Source: Crocinitomicaceae bacterium (GTDB lineage Bacteria; Bacteroidota; Bacteroidia; Flavobacteriales_D; Crocinitomicaceae). Taken from it: a stretch of 56,309 nt of DNA. Position 1 is the stretch's first letter. The number at the start of each line of letters is the position of its first letter. Made by a program: the position numbers and the translations under genes. The notes under the pieces are model-generated. The model did not search any database. It worked only from the letters and a program-made list of their open reading frames with translations, and was not told the DNA's origin. Shown here piece by piece: positions 9,078 to 17,276 of this stretch. The stretch lies in contig QKAV01000051.1 of the NCBI GenBank assembly GCA_003247185.1, positions 1-56,309 on the forward strand. Reading direction: 5' to 3'.

Positions 9078-10286
9078 TTATTTCATTTTACTTAAATCAG
9101 GCATTTCCCTTGAGAAGGCAGGTATACCTGTAACATCCATTCCTGTGATCAGTAAGTGGATATCATGCGTTCCTTCGTAGGTAACAACTGATTCAAGGTT
9201 CGCCATGTGACGCATGATGGAATACTCATCCGTAATACCCATTGCTCCGTGAATTTGACGCGCTTCTCTGGCAATGTTCAAAGCGATTTCAACATTATTA
9301 CGTTTTGCCATGGAAATCTGTGCAGATGTAGCTTTCCCCTCATTTCTAAGTTGTCCGAGACGGAAAGTCAACAATTGCGCTTTTGTAATTTCCGTGATCA
9401 TTTCAGCCAGTTTTTTCTGGATCAATTGGAAAGATCCGATCGGAACACCGAATTGAGTTCTTTCTTTGGAATAACGCAAAGCCTGATCGTAGCAATCCAT
9501 TGCTGCACCTAAAGCTCCCCACGCAATACCAAAACGTGCAGAGTCAAGACAACTTAACGGTGCTCCAAGTCCGCTTCTCCCGGGTAAAATATTTGATTTA
9601 GGAACTTTTACATTATCAAAAATAAGTTCTCCGGTAGCGGAGGCTCTAAGAGATAATTTACCGTGCATTTCCGGTGTAGAAAAACCTTCCATACCTCTTT
9701 CTACAACCAATCCGTGGATTCTTCCTTCTTCATTTTTCGCCCAAACAACTGCAATATCAGCAAATGGTGCATTGGAAATCCACATCTTAGCTCCATTCAA
9801 AATCACATGATCTCCCGCATCTTTAAAGTTCGTGATCATTCCAGCAGGGTTAGATCCATGATCCGGTTCTGTTAAACCAAAACATCCGATCATTTCACCC
9901 GTAGCTAATTTTGGCAGATATTTTTGTTTTTGTTCTTCTGATCCATATTTCCATATCGGATACATAACAAGAGAGCTTTGTACTGAGGCAGTTGATCGTA
10001 AACCAGAATCACATCTCTCCAATTCCTGCATGATCAGACCGTATGATATTTGGTCTAATCCAGGACCTCCGTATTCTTCAGGAATGTATGGTCCGAAAGC
10101 TCCTATTTCTCCCAAACCTGGCAATATATGCTTTGGAAATGTTGCTTTTTCGTAATGCTCATCAATAATAGGAGACACTTCTTTTTTTACCCATGCTCTT
10201 GCGGCATCTCTAACTAATTTGTGCTCTTCTGTTAAAAGATCATCCAAATTATAATAATCGGGATGTGTGTATAGATCAGTTCTCAT
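9078..10286 (-). CDS. gcdH: Glutaryl-CoA dehydrogenase (acyl-CoA dehydrogenase family)
   Basis: This FAD enzyme oxidises and decarboxylates glutaryl-CoA to crotonyl-CoA in lysine and tryptophan breakdown. The 402-residue product matches the family end to end: SVQSSLVMYPI, CFGLTEPDHGS, LSLRASATG and FGVPIGSFQLIQKKLA. The segment YEGTHDIH carries the catalytic Glu at ~370. The Arg in DSGLRST (~97) corresponds to the residue that binds the glutarate carboxylate, which separates this family from ordinary acyl-CoA dehydrogenases. I chose the ATG at 10286. A longer frame could start at a TTG at 10307, but that TTG lies inside a TAAATTTG promoter box. The gene stands alone with its own terminator. 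Confidence 0.93.
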   Translation of the reverse strand: MRTDLYTHPDYYNLDDLLTEEHKLVRDAARAWVKKEVSPIIDEHYEKATFPKHILPGLGEIGAFGPYIPEEYGGPGLDQISYGLIMQELERCDSGLRSTASVQSSLVMYPIWKYGSEEQKQKYLPKLATGEMIGCFGLTEPDHGSNPAGMITNFKDAGDHVILNGAKMWISNAPFADIAVVWAKNEEGRIHGLVVERGMEGFSTPEMHGKLSLRASATGELIFDNVKVPKSNILPGRSGLGAPLSCLDSARFGIAWGALGAAMDCYDQALRYSKERTQFGVPIGSFQLIQKKLAEMITEITKAQLLTFRLGQLRNEGKATSAQISMAKRNNVEIALNIAREARQIHGAMGITDEYSIMRHMANLESVVTYEGTHDIHLLITGMDVTGIPAFSREMPDLSKMK

Positions 10287-10304
10287 ATGCTGTATTTTGA
10301 GGGA

Positions 10305-10312
10305 CAAATTTA
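10305..10312 (-). promoter_or_regulatory. -7 promoter box of gcdH
   Basis: Minus-strand TAAATTTG, an exact TAnnTTTG match, 18 bases before the gcdH ATG. It implies a short leader and argues against translation from the upstream TTG. Confidence 0.5.
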
Positions 10313-10357
10313 ACTATATTTTCCTTGTGTGTTAAGTAATATACAAAGACATATAAT

Positions 10358-10365
10358 TACCTTTG
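10358..10365 (+). promoter_or_regulatory. -7 promoter box of DUF4271-hemD pair
   Basis: TACCTTTG matches TAnnTTTG, 20 bases before the ATG of the DUF4271 gene. No clear -33 TTG at normal spacing. Confidence 0.45.
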
Positions 10366-10385
10366 AAATTCACGGATAGAGTTGA

Positions 10386-11048
10386 ATGCAGGAAATGTTT
10401 GAATTATATGGCAGGACAATGTATACCAGAAACTGGTATTATTTGGTTATTGTTCTTTCATTTACATTGATAGCGCTGTCCAGGCTGTCTCAAAGGAGAC
10501 TCCTTATTTCACTTTTTGGAATGTTCGCTAAGTCAAGAGGTATTCGTACGTATGCCAGAGAAACGAATGTGTTCAACCCCCTCTCCAGCGTATTGCTCCT
10601 GCTCAATTTCGTTCTTACAACAGGGTTTTTTACCTATCAGCTTCTTCTTTTATCAGACAAGGGTTTTTCCATTCATAACTGGCAGGTCTCAATCCTTTTA
10701 TTGCTCCCTGTTGTATATTTTCTGTTAAATTTTCTTTCTCTTATTATTATTGGATGGTTATCCGGGGAACATTCCAAACTTCGTTCATTGTTGGATATTG
10801 AGTTTTCAACGATTCTTACTTTAGGAGTGTTTTATTCTTTCTTCCTGCTGTTTTATCTGGTTGGGCAGAATATTCAACAGTATATATTGGAAATAGTTGT
10901 TGTAGTTTTTATCGTTTCAATAACCTGGCGGATACTGAGAAGTTCGTACGCTGCGTGGAGTAAGGGTATACAATGGTATTATATTATTTTATATCTTTGC
11001 ACGCTTGAAATCTTACCCTTGGCAGTTGTATATGATTGGTTTAGGTAA
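10386..11048 (+). CDS. DUF4271 multi-pass membrane protein
   Basis: The 220-residue product has about six hydrophobic segments (near residues 18-36, 70-90, 100-122, 140-160, 165-182 and 198-216) and matches the layout of the Bacteroidetes DUF4271 family, whose function is unknown. Conserved-looking features are the short cytoplasmic Lys/Arg stretches and the segment EHSKLRSLLDIEF. In Bacteroidetes this gene commonly precedes hemD, as it does here with a 35-base gap, so the two are probably co-transcribed. No catalytic motif is visible. A role related to haem synthesis or membrane insertion would be guesswork. Confidence 0.8.
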   Translation: MQEMFELYGRTMYTRNWYYLVIVLSFTLIALSRLSQRRLLISLFGMFAKSRGIRTYARETNVFNPLSSVLLLLNFVLTTGFFTYQLLLLSDKGFSIHNWQVSILLLLPVVYFLLNFLSLIIIGWLSGEHSKLRSLLDIEFSTILTLGVFYSFFLLFYLVGQNIQQYILEIVVVVFIVSITWRILRSSYAAWSKGIQWYYIILYLCTLEILPLAVVYDWFR

Positions 11049-11083
11049 GATTTAGTTGACGAATCAAACTAAAACTGACCAAA

Positions 11084-11836
11084 TTGGCTATTAAAAGGAT
11101 CTTAGTTTCGCAACCAAAACCTGAGGGAACAAAATCTCCTTATTTCGATCTTGCAAATAAATATAATTTGAAGATTGATTTTCGTTCATTTATTCAGGTG
11201 GAAGGGGTTCCGGTTCAGGAATTCCGTAAACAAAAAGTCAATCTCTCAGAACATACGGCAATCATTCTTACTTCCAAGACTGCGGTTGACCATTTTTTCA
11301 GAATAGCTGAAGAGGTTCGGTATGAAGTTCCTGATACCATGAAATATTTCTGCATTTCAGAAGCGGTAGCTTATTACCTTCAAAAATATGTGACGTACAG
11401 AAAACGTAAGATTTTCTTTGGAAAACAAACGATTGTTGATTTGGTTGACGTACTCAGAAAGCACAAGAAAGAGAAGTTTTTACTCCCATGTACGGATATT
11501 TTGCGTGATAAAATTCCGGAAACGCTCTCTGAAAACGAAATTGATTTCACCAAAGCAGTACTTTATCGAACGGTAGCTGCTGATCTTTCGGACCTGGAAG
11601 ATGTATACTATGATATGCTGGTTTTCTACAGCCCGGCAGGTTTGGAGTCATTGTTTAAGAACTTCCCGAACTTTAAGCAAAATGATACGCTGATTGCAGC
11701 CTTCGGACCAACAACTGCAAATGCGGTAGTGAAGCATAATTTGAGATTGGACCTTCATGCCCCTCAGCCAAATGCGCCATCAATGACCGGTGCAATTGAG
11801 AATTTTGTTAAGGAGTATAACAAAGGAAAAAAATAA
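11084..11836 (+). CDS. hemD: Uroporphyrinogen-III synthase
   Basis: HemD cyclises and isomerises hydroxymethylbilane to uroporphyrinogen III in tetrapyrrole synthesis, which supplies haem for the cytochromes encoded at 37.5-49.5 kb. The 250-residue product has the Bacteroidetes HemD pattern: ILVSQPKPEG.SPYFDL near the start, TSKTAVDHFFR, MKYFCISEAVAYYLQKYV, DVYYDMLVFYSPAG and AAFGPTTA. The start is TTG at 11084: no ATG or GTG lies between it and the in-frame stop at 11057, and the homology begins right at this residue. The gene follows DUF4271 and converges on the sirtuin gene, with only two bases between the stops. Confidence 0.88.
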   Translation: MAIKRILVSQPKPEGTKSPYFDLANKYNLKIDFRSFIQVEGVPVQEFRKQKVNLSEHTAIILTSKTAVDHFFRIAEEVRYEVPDTMKYFCISEAVAYYLQKYVTYRKRKIFFGKQTIVDLVDVLRKHKKEKFLLPCTDILRDKIPETLSENEIDFTKAVLYRTVAADLSDLEDVYYDMLVFYSPAGLESLFKNFPNFKQNDTLIAAFGPTTANAVVKHNLRLDLHAPQPNAPSMTGAIENFVKEYNKGKK

Positions 11837-11838
11837 TT

Positions 11839-12525
11839 CTACAGAAACTCTCTGAACTTTTCAATTCCGGTTCCAACATTGGACTTAATCTTAATAAAGT
11901 CCTGAGGTACTGCTAATTCATCCACATTCGGATCGATGATGTATTTCTTACATCCGGGACTTGCATAATGAATAATACCTGCGGCAGGATAAACCTGCAA
12001 AGAAGTTCCGATAACTACCAGAATTTCCGCGCTTTTCATGATTTCAATGGCGTTATCATACTCCGGAACAGCTTCTCCGAACCAGACAACATGTGGGCGG
12101 AGACGAAACCCTTTCGGAGATAGATCATCTGCAGTCAGTTGCCATCCGTCAATTGGGAAATAGGCGTCTTCCTGATCCGGACCGGAGGATTTGGAAAATC
12201 GGATATTCCCGTGAAGGTGCAGTACGTCTTTACTTCCTGCACGCTCATGCAGATCATCTATGTTTTGTGTAATCACACGAACGAAATGTTCAGTTTCCAA
12301 CCTGGCAATGGCAAGGTGAGCTTTGTTGGGTGAGGCGTCAAGGATATTCTTTCTGCGCATGTTGTAAAAGTCTGTTACCAGGTCAGGATCTGCTTCCCAG
12401 GCTTGTGGTGTAGCCACATCTTCAATATTGTAATTTTCCCAAAGACCGCCTGAATCCCGAAAGGTGTTAATACCACTTTCTGCGCTCATTCCTGCGCCGG
12501 AAAACACGACGATTCTTTGTTTCAT
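11839..12525 (-). CDS. Sir2 family NAD-dependent protein deacylase without zinc cysteines
   Basis: The 228-residue protein has the sirtuin core: GAGMSAESGINTFR (residues 9-23) for NAD binding, TQNIDDLHERAG (86-97), the catalytic His in HLHG (H105), RPHVVWFGE and GTSLQVYPAAG. Y54 and R57 in FYNMRRK correspond to the Tyr/Arg pair of class III enzymes such as CobB and SIRT5, which favours removal of acidic acyl groups such as succinyl. The zinc-binding module normally lying between HG and RPHVVWFG is short and contains no cysteine; the only Cys in this C-terminal half is in SPGCKKY. It is therefore a zinc-less member. Substrates are unknown. The gene is a single unit converging on hemD. Confidence 0.9.
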   Translation of the reverse strand: MKQRIVVFSGAGMSAESGINTFRDSGGLWENYNIEDVATPQAWEADPDLVTDFYNMRRKNILDASPNKAHLAIARLETEHFVRVITQNIDDLHERAGSKDVLHLHGNIRFSKSSGPDQEDAYFPIDGWQLTADDLSPKGFRLRPHVVWFGEAVPEYDNAIEIMKSAEILVVIGTSLQVYPAAGIIHYASPGCKKYIIDPNVDELAVPQDFIKIKSNVGTGIEKFREFL

Positions 12526-12622
12526 TTGAATAATTTAATGTTAGCTTTACAATAATAGACTAAACAATCGAATAAAAAATAGGCTTGCACTGTTGCTAAC
12601 ACGGTTTTGTTTAGGCTAAATT

Positions 12623-12630
12623 TACATTTG
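12623..12630 (+). promoter_or_regulatory. -7 promoter box of thioredoxin-like T9SS gene
   Basis: TACATTTG matches TAnnTTTG and lies 22 bases before the ATG at 12653. A TTTG sits 13 bases upstream, too close for a standard -33, so the upstream element is uncertain. Confidence 0.45.
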
Positions 12631-12652
12631 TATCGTTAAAAATGAATGAACT

Positions 12653-14302
12653 ATGAAAAAACTATTACTCAGCTTTGCGCTCCTGTCAGGTACAGTTGCA
12701 ATGGCTCAAACACCGGCAGGAACTGCAGTTGGCAATTTTACGCTGACGGACATCAACGGTAACTCACACACACTTTATGATTATCTGGATGCAGGTAAAA
12801 TGGTTGTAATCGACATTTCTGCAACTTGGTGTAGTCCTTGTTGGTCATATCACAACACAGGTGCATTGAATGATTTTTACAATGCTCATGGACCGTCAGG
12901 AGATAACACTGCAATGGCTTTCTTTATTGAGGGAGATCCAACAACAAACTCTGCCGATCTTCACGGAACAGGAACAAATACACAAGGAGATTGGGTGACT
13001 GGTGAAAATATGCCAATCATTGACCTTGTAAACCAGGCTTCATTTGAAAACTCTGGAATGACAATCGATTATTTCCCTGAAATGTATGTGATTTGTCCAA
13101 ACCGTGTTATTTATAAATCAGGAGTTGCAGGTTCAATTGGTACCCTTTCTCTTTTGAATAGCTACCTTGGACAATGTCCTGCTCCGGCTTCAGATCCGGT
13201 TGACCCTGCATTCTTAGGGTATACAGGAACATCTACGTCTTGTGGAAGCTTTGATCTTGGTGTGAAATTACAGAATAACGGAACTACTCCGCTTACGTCA
13301 GCTACGATCAGCGTAACAGGAATTCCTTCACCAATTACTTATAACTGGTCTGGAAACTTGAATACCTATGATTTCGAAACTGTAAACCTTGGAACAATTT
13401 CGATTTCTTCTTCAGCAACGGCTCACATCACAATTACTTCAACTGATGCGAATACAACCAATTCGACTATTGATCAACAATTGAACTTTATCGATGCGAC
13501 ACAAACAGTTGCGGTGAACACTACTCAGGATTTCTCAGCTTCAGGATTCCCTTATGCTAACTGGCAGGTTGTTAACCCTGATGGAGACATCACATGGGAG
13601 ATTGTTTCGTCTTCTGCTCAAGGTAATTCACTATTCATCCACACATTTAACTATTCTGCTACGGGAGAATTGGATCACGTGGTTACACCGGCTTATGATT
13701 TGACAGGTCAATCTACTCCATCTTTGAACTTTAAGTATGCGAACAAACGTTATAACAGTTCATATTATGACAAAATGATGGTATCTGTTTCTACAAACTG
13801 TGACGGGCCATTTACTAACGTTTGGTCTAAGTCTAATACACAATTGACTACAGGTGCTGATCAGTCAACTGACTTTACTAATCCATCAGCAGCAGATTTT
13901 GTAGACGTTTGTATCGATCTTTCAACCTACGCGAATGCACCGGCATTGTTTGTAAGATTTACAAATGAGAATCACTATGGAAATAACATTTTCGTAGACG
14001 ACATTAGTATTTCTTCTTCAGTATGTTCAGCGGCAGGAATCGATGAGAATGTATCAGCAGACTTCAAAGTTTATCCAAACCCTGCGTCTGATGTTCTGAA
14101 CGTTTCTTTCGAAGGAAATAACTCTGATTATGTAATTACACTTACAGATCTTCAAGGTAGAACAGTTTCTACAATGAATATTTCTAATGCATCAGGACTT
14201 CAAACAGCTACATTCAGTACTTCTGATATCGCTAAAGGAAGCTATTTGATCAATGTTTACTCCAACGGAGTTAAAACAAGTAAAAATGTTATCATTAAGT
14301 AA
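12653..14302 (+). CDS. Secreted thioredoxin-fold protein with T9SS type A sorting domain
   Basis: The 549-residue protein starts with a Sec signal peptide (residues 1-19, ending AMAQ). Residues ~20-175 are a TlpA/peroxiredoxin-like thioredoxin fold with the redox motif WCSPCW (C60, C63) and a downstream MYVICPNRVIY strand. The middle (~185-460) is beta-rich and includes a jellyroll-like part (DFSASGFPYANWQVVNPDG, LNFKYA.KRYN, IFVDDISIS) resembling cleaved-adhesin or MAM-type domains. Residues ~472-549 are a type A T9SS sorting domain (VYPNPASDVLNV, LTDLQGR, KGSYLINVYSNG). I infer export through SprA and surface anchoring or release. A thiol-redox role outside the cell is suggested by the CxxC but unproven. 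It is a single gene followed by a terminator. Confidence 0.88.
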   Translation: MKKLLLSFALLSGTVAMAQTPAGTAVGNFTLTDINGNSHTLYDYLDAGKMVVIDISATWCSPCWSYHNTGALNDFYNAHGPSGDNTAMAFFIEGDPTTNSADLHGTGTNTQGDWVTGENMPIIDLVNQASFENSGMTIDYFPEMYVICPNRVIYKSGVAGSIGTLSLLNSYLGQCPAPASDPVDPAFLGYTGTSTSCGSFDLGVKLQNNGTTPLTSATISVTGIPSPITYNWSGNLNTYDFETVNLGTISISSSATAHITITSTDANTTNSTIDQQLNFIDATQTVAVNTTQDFSASGFPYANWQVVNPDGDITWEIVSSSAQGNSLFIHTFNYSATGELDHVVTPAYDLTGQSTPSLNFKYANKRYNSSYYDKMMVSVSTNCDGPFTNVWSKSNTQLTTGADQSTDFTNPSAADFVDVCIDLSTYANAPALFVRFTNENHYGNNIFVDDISISSSVCSAAGIDENVSADFKVYPNPASDVLNVSFEGNNSDYVITLTDLQGRTVSTMNISNASGLQTATFSTSDIAKGSYLINVYSNGVKTSKNVIIK

Positions 14303-14324
14303 TTGATTACTATTTGATTCGAAG

Positions 14325-14350
14325 AAGGGGGCTTAGGCCCCCTTTTTTTG
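14325..14350 (+). terminator. Rho-independent terminator
   Basis: AAGGGGGC and GCCCCCTT form an 8-bp GC-rich stem with a TTAG loop, followed by seven T. It closes the thioredoxin-like T9SS gene and insulates maeB. Confidence 0.85.
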
Positions 14351-14381
14351 TTTTATACCCTTAAGTTTCGCAGCTTTTTTC

Positions 14382-14389
14382 TAACTTTG
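14382..14389 (+). promoter_or_regulatory. -7 promoter box of maeB-ruvA-sprA
   Basis: TAACTTTG matches TAnnTTTG, 19 bases before the maeB ATG. It probably drives maeB, ruvA and perhaps sprA and the acetyltransferase. Confidence 0.5.
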
Positions 14390-14408
14390 TCGGCTTCAAA
14401 ACACCATT

Positions 14409-16673
14409 ATGGCTAAGATCAGAAAACAAGACGCTTTAGACTATCATTCATCGGGAAGACCGGGAAAGATAGAAGTTGTACCTACTAAGCCGTATACATC
14501 GCAGAGAGATCTCTCTTTAGCGTATTCTCCCGGTGTTGCTGAACCATGTTTAAGGATCGCAGATGATAAAGAGGACGTGTACAAGTATACCAGCAAGGGA
14601 AACCTTGTTGCCGTTATTTCAAACGGAACAGCGGTGCTTGGCTTGGGGGATATTGGTCCGGAAGCATCTAAGCCGGTAATGGAGGGGAAAGGACTCCTTT
14701 TCAAAATATTTGCAGATATCGATGTTTTTGACATTGAAGTGGACGCAACAGATCCTGAAAAATTTATTGAAACGGTAAAAGCAATTGCTCCCACTTTTGG
14801 AGGGATCAATCTGGAAGATATCAAAGCACCGGAAGCGTTTGAGATTGAGCGTCGTCTGAAAGAAGAACTGGATATTCCTATTATGCACGATGATCAACAC
14901 GGAACCGCAATTATATCAAGTGCGGCCTTGTTGAATGCACTCGAATTGGCAAAAAAGAAAATTGATCGTGTAAAGATTGTTGTTTCCGGAGCCGGAGCGT
15001 CTGCTTTGTCTTGCGCGAAACTGTATCACGCATTGGGGGCGAAGCTTGAAAACATCTTTATGTTCGATTCAAAAGGATTGATACATGCCGGGAGAGAAGA
15101 TCTGGATGAGAACAAACAACTGTTCGCGAAACACAAGAAAGAGGTGTCTTTTGACGAGGCATTTAAACGCGCAGATGTATTCCTGGGGCTTTCTCGCGGA
15201 GGTCTTGTTTCAAAGGAAATGATTAAGGTCATGGCGAAAGATCCGATTGTGTTTGCGCTTGCCAACCCGGAACCTGAGATATCGTACAAAGATGCAACAA
15301 GTGTCAGACAGGATATCATTATGGCTACTGGACGTTCTGATCATCCTAACCAGGTGAATAATGTACTTGGTTTTCCATTTATTTTCAGAGGTGCACTTGA
15401 TGTAAGGGCTACAGCTATCAATGAAGAAATGAAACTGGCTGCCGTTAAGGCTATTGCTTCTTTGGCAAAAGAAACAATTCCGGAAGAAGTGATTGAGGCG
15501 TACGGTGAAAAAAATATCTCGTTCGGACGTGATCAGATCATTCCTAAACCATTGGATCCAAGATTAATCTCTTATGTGGCACCTGCAGTTGCAAAAGCAG
15601 CAATGGAATCAGGAGTTGCAAAAAATCCCATCGAGGACTGGGACCAATATGAAATGCAGTTGTTGAATCGATTGGGATTGGACAACAAACTGATAAGAAA
15701 TATTACAGAGAAAGCTCAACGCTCTCCAAAACGCGTTGTTTTTGCGGAGGCGGACAATATTAAGATTCTTAAGGCGGCACAAACAGCCTGGGAGGAAGGA
15801 GTAGCTCTGCCGATTTTGCTGGGAAAAGCAAATATTATTAACTCCCTGATTAAGGAGTACGGCTTTGAATTTCAGGATGTAGAGATCATCGATCCCAAGT
15901 CTGATGAGGAGAAGGAAAGACGTGTGCGATTTGGAAAAGAATTCTTCAAAAAGCGCATGCGAAAGGGAGTAACGGAATTTGAAGCAATTCAATTCATGCG
16001 CGAGAGAAATCATTTCGGTGCCATGATGGTTGAAATGGGTGACGCCGATGCCATGATATCAGGGATTACAAGAAACTACCGTGATGTGGTACGTCCTGCT
16101 TTACATGTAGTAGGAACACAGCAGGGAGTGAACAAAATTGCAGGAATGTACATTCTGCAAACAAAAAGAGGCCCGTTGTTTTTGGCGGATACGACGATCA
16201 ACCTTGATCCTAGTGCGGAGGATATCGCAGAGATTACATCCAACGTTGCCAAAACAATTCGCAAGTTTAAGGTAACTCCAAGAATCGCATTACTGAGTTA
16301 TTCGAACTTTGGATCTTCTCCGGGAGAAGACGCGACTAAAATGTCAAAGGCAGTACAAATTATCCATGCAAATGACCCTAACCTGGTTGTAGATGGGGAA
16401 ATTCAGGCAAACTTTGCGTTGAATAACGGACTGATGAATGAGAATTTTTCTTTCTCAACATTGGCAAATAAACAAGTGAACACTTTGATATTCCCTAATC
16501 TTTCATCGGGGAATATTGCCTATAAATTGTTGCAGGAAATGACTGAGGGAGATGCAATCGGGCCGGTATTGGTAGGGTTGAAAAAATCTATTCATGTGCT
16601 GCAAATGGGATCTTCTGTTCGCGAGATTATTAACATGGTGAAGGTTGCAGTAGTAGACGCACAAAACAAGTAA
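14409..16673 (+). CDS. maeB: NADP-dependent malic enzyme fused to phosphotransacetylase-like domain
   Basis: Malic enzyme decarboxylates malate to pyruvate, producing NADPH. The 754-residue product has the long MaeB layout. The N-terminal malic domain spans ~1-430 ([12 protein letters not shown], metal-site segment MHDDQHGTA, Rossmann [17 protein letters not shown]). The C-terminal ~320 residues resemble phosphate acetyl/butyryltransferase ([39 protein letters not shown]). In characterised MaeB proteins the second domain is regulatory, binding acetyl-CoA, rather than a working transacetylase. Its length is typical and no key segment is missing. RuvA follows one base after the stop, and maeB-ruvA-sprA is a familiar Bacteroidetes neighbourhood. 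Confidence 0.95.
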   Translation: MAKIRKQDALDYHSSGRPGKIEVVPTKPYTSQRDLSLAYSPGVAEPCLRIADDKEDVYKYTSKGNLVAVISNGTAVLGLGDIGPEASKPVMEGKGLLFKIFADIDVFDIEVDATDPEKFIETVKAIAPTFGGINLEDIKAPEAFEIERRLKEELDIPIMHDDQHGTAIISSAALLNALELAKKKIDRVKIVVSGAGASALSCAKLYHALGAKLENIFMFDSKGLIHAGREDLDENKQLFAKHKKEVSFDEAFKRADVFLGLSRGGLVSKEMIKVMAKDPIVFALANPEPEISYKDATSVRQDIIMATGRSDHPNQVNNVLGFPFIFRGALDVRATAINEEMKLAAVKAIASLAKETIPEEVIEAYGEKNISFGRDQIIPKPLDPRLISYVAPAVAKAAMESGVAKNPIEDWDQYEMQLLNRLGLDNKLIRNITEKAQRSPKRVVFAEADNIKILKAAQTAWEEGVALPILLGKANIINSLIKEYGFEFQDVEIIDPKSDEEKERRVRFGKEFFKKRMRKGVTEFEAIQFMRERNHFGAMMVEMGDADAMISGITRNYRDVVRPALHVVGTQQGVNKIAGMYILQTKRGPLFLADTTINLDPSAEDIAEITSNVAKTIRKFKVTPRIALLSYSNFGSSPGEDATKMSKAVQIIHANDPNLVVDGEIQANFALNNGLMNENFSFSTLANKQVNTLIFPNLSSGNIAYKLLQEMTEGDAIGPVLVGLKKSIHVLQMGSSVREIINMVKVAVVDAQNK

Positions 16674-16674
16674 T

Positions 16675-17250
16675 ATGATCACGCAACTATCCGGAAGGTT
16701 AATCGAAAAGAACCCAACAAGTCTTGTTATTGACTGTGGTGGAGTAGGTTATGAAGTGAAAATATCACTGAATACTTATGGTCGCATTGGTTCTGAGGAA
16801 AATGTTCGCATTTACACGCAGTTTATTGTAAGGGAAGATGCCCAGTTATTGTATGGATTTGCAGACCCCCAAGAGCGTGAAATGTTCAACCTTTTGATCT
16901 CGGTATCAGGAATAGGACCAAATACGGCAATGATCATGTTATCATCATTGCAACCAGGTGAAATTGCGCATGCAATCATTGGAGAAGATGTTCGTACGAT
17001 TCAATCAATCAAGGGAATAGGAGCCAAGACCGCTCAGCGGGTTATAGTAGATCTCAAGGATAAAATGTTAAAATTTGAGGGTTCTGCTGAAATTCTTCCA
17101 TTTGTAGACAATACAGAAAGAAAAGATGCGTTAACTGCATTGATTTCGCTAGGATTCGATAAAAAGAATGCAGAGAAAGCGATTGAGAAGGTGGCTTCCG
17201 GCGGGGAGTCTGTAGAAGAATTAATTAAAGCTGCGCTGAAAATACTTTAA
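16675..17250 (+). CDS. ruvA: Holliday junction branch migration protein RuvA
   Basis: RuvA binds four-way DNA junctions and loads the RuvB motor. The 191-residue product has the N-terminal OB fold (MITQLSGRL, GVGYEVKIS, YTQF.VREDAQLLYGF), two helix-hairpin-helix motifs (VSGIGPNTAMIMLS and IKGIGAKTAQRVIVDLKDK) and a C-terminal RuvB-binding helical domain (DALTALISLGFDKKNAEKAI). The ATG follows the maeB stop by one base, implying co-transcription and possibly coupled translation. The partner ruvB lies about 32 kb away at 49527, as is usual in Bacteroidetes. Confidence 0.96.
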   Translation: MITQLSGRLIEKNPTSLVIDCGGVGYEVKISLNTYGRIGSEENVRIYTQFIVREDAQLLYGFADPQEREMFNLLISVSGIGPNTAMIMLSSLQPGEIAHAIIGEDVRTIQSIKGIGAKTAQRVIVDLKDKMLKFEGSAEILPFVDNTERKDALTALISLGFDKKNAEKAIEKVASGGESVEELIKAALKIL

Positions 17251-17276
17251 GATTGATTAGATCTGGCTTGCTACAT

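Noticed and set aside
12540-12600. GTTAGC and GCTAAC inverted about 49 bases apart upstream of the thioredoxin-like gene
   Set aside because: Six-base arms that far apart are expected by chance in AT-rich DNA and have no other supporting structure.
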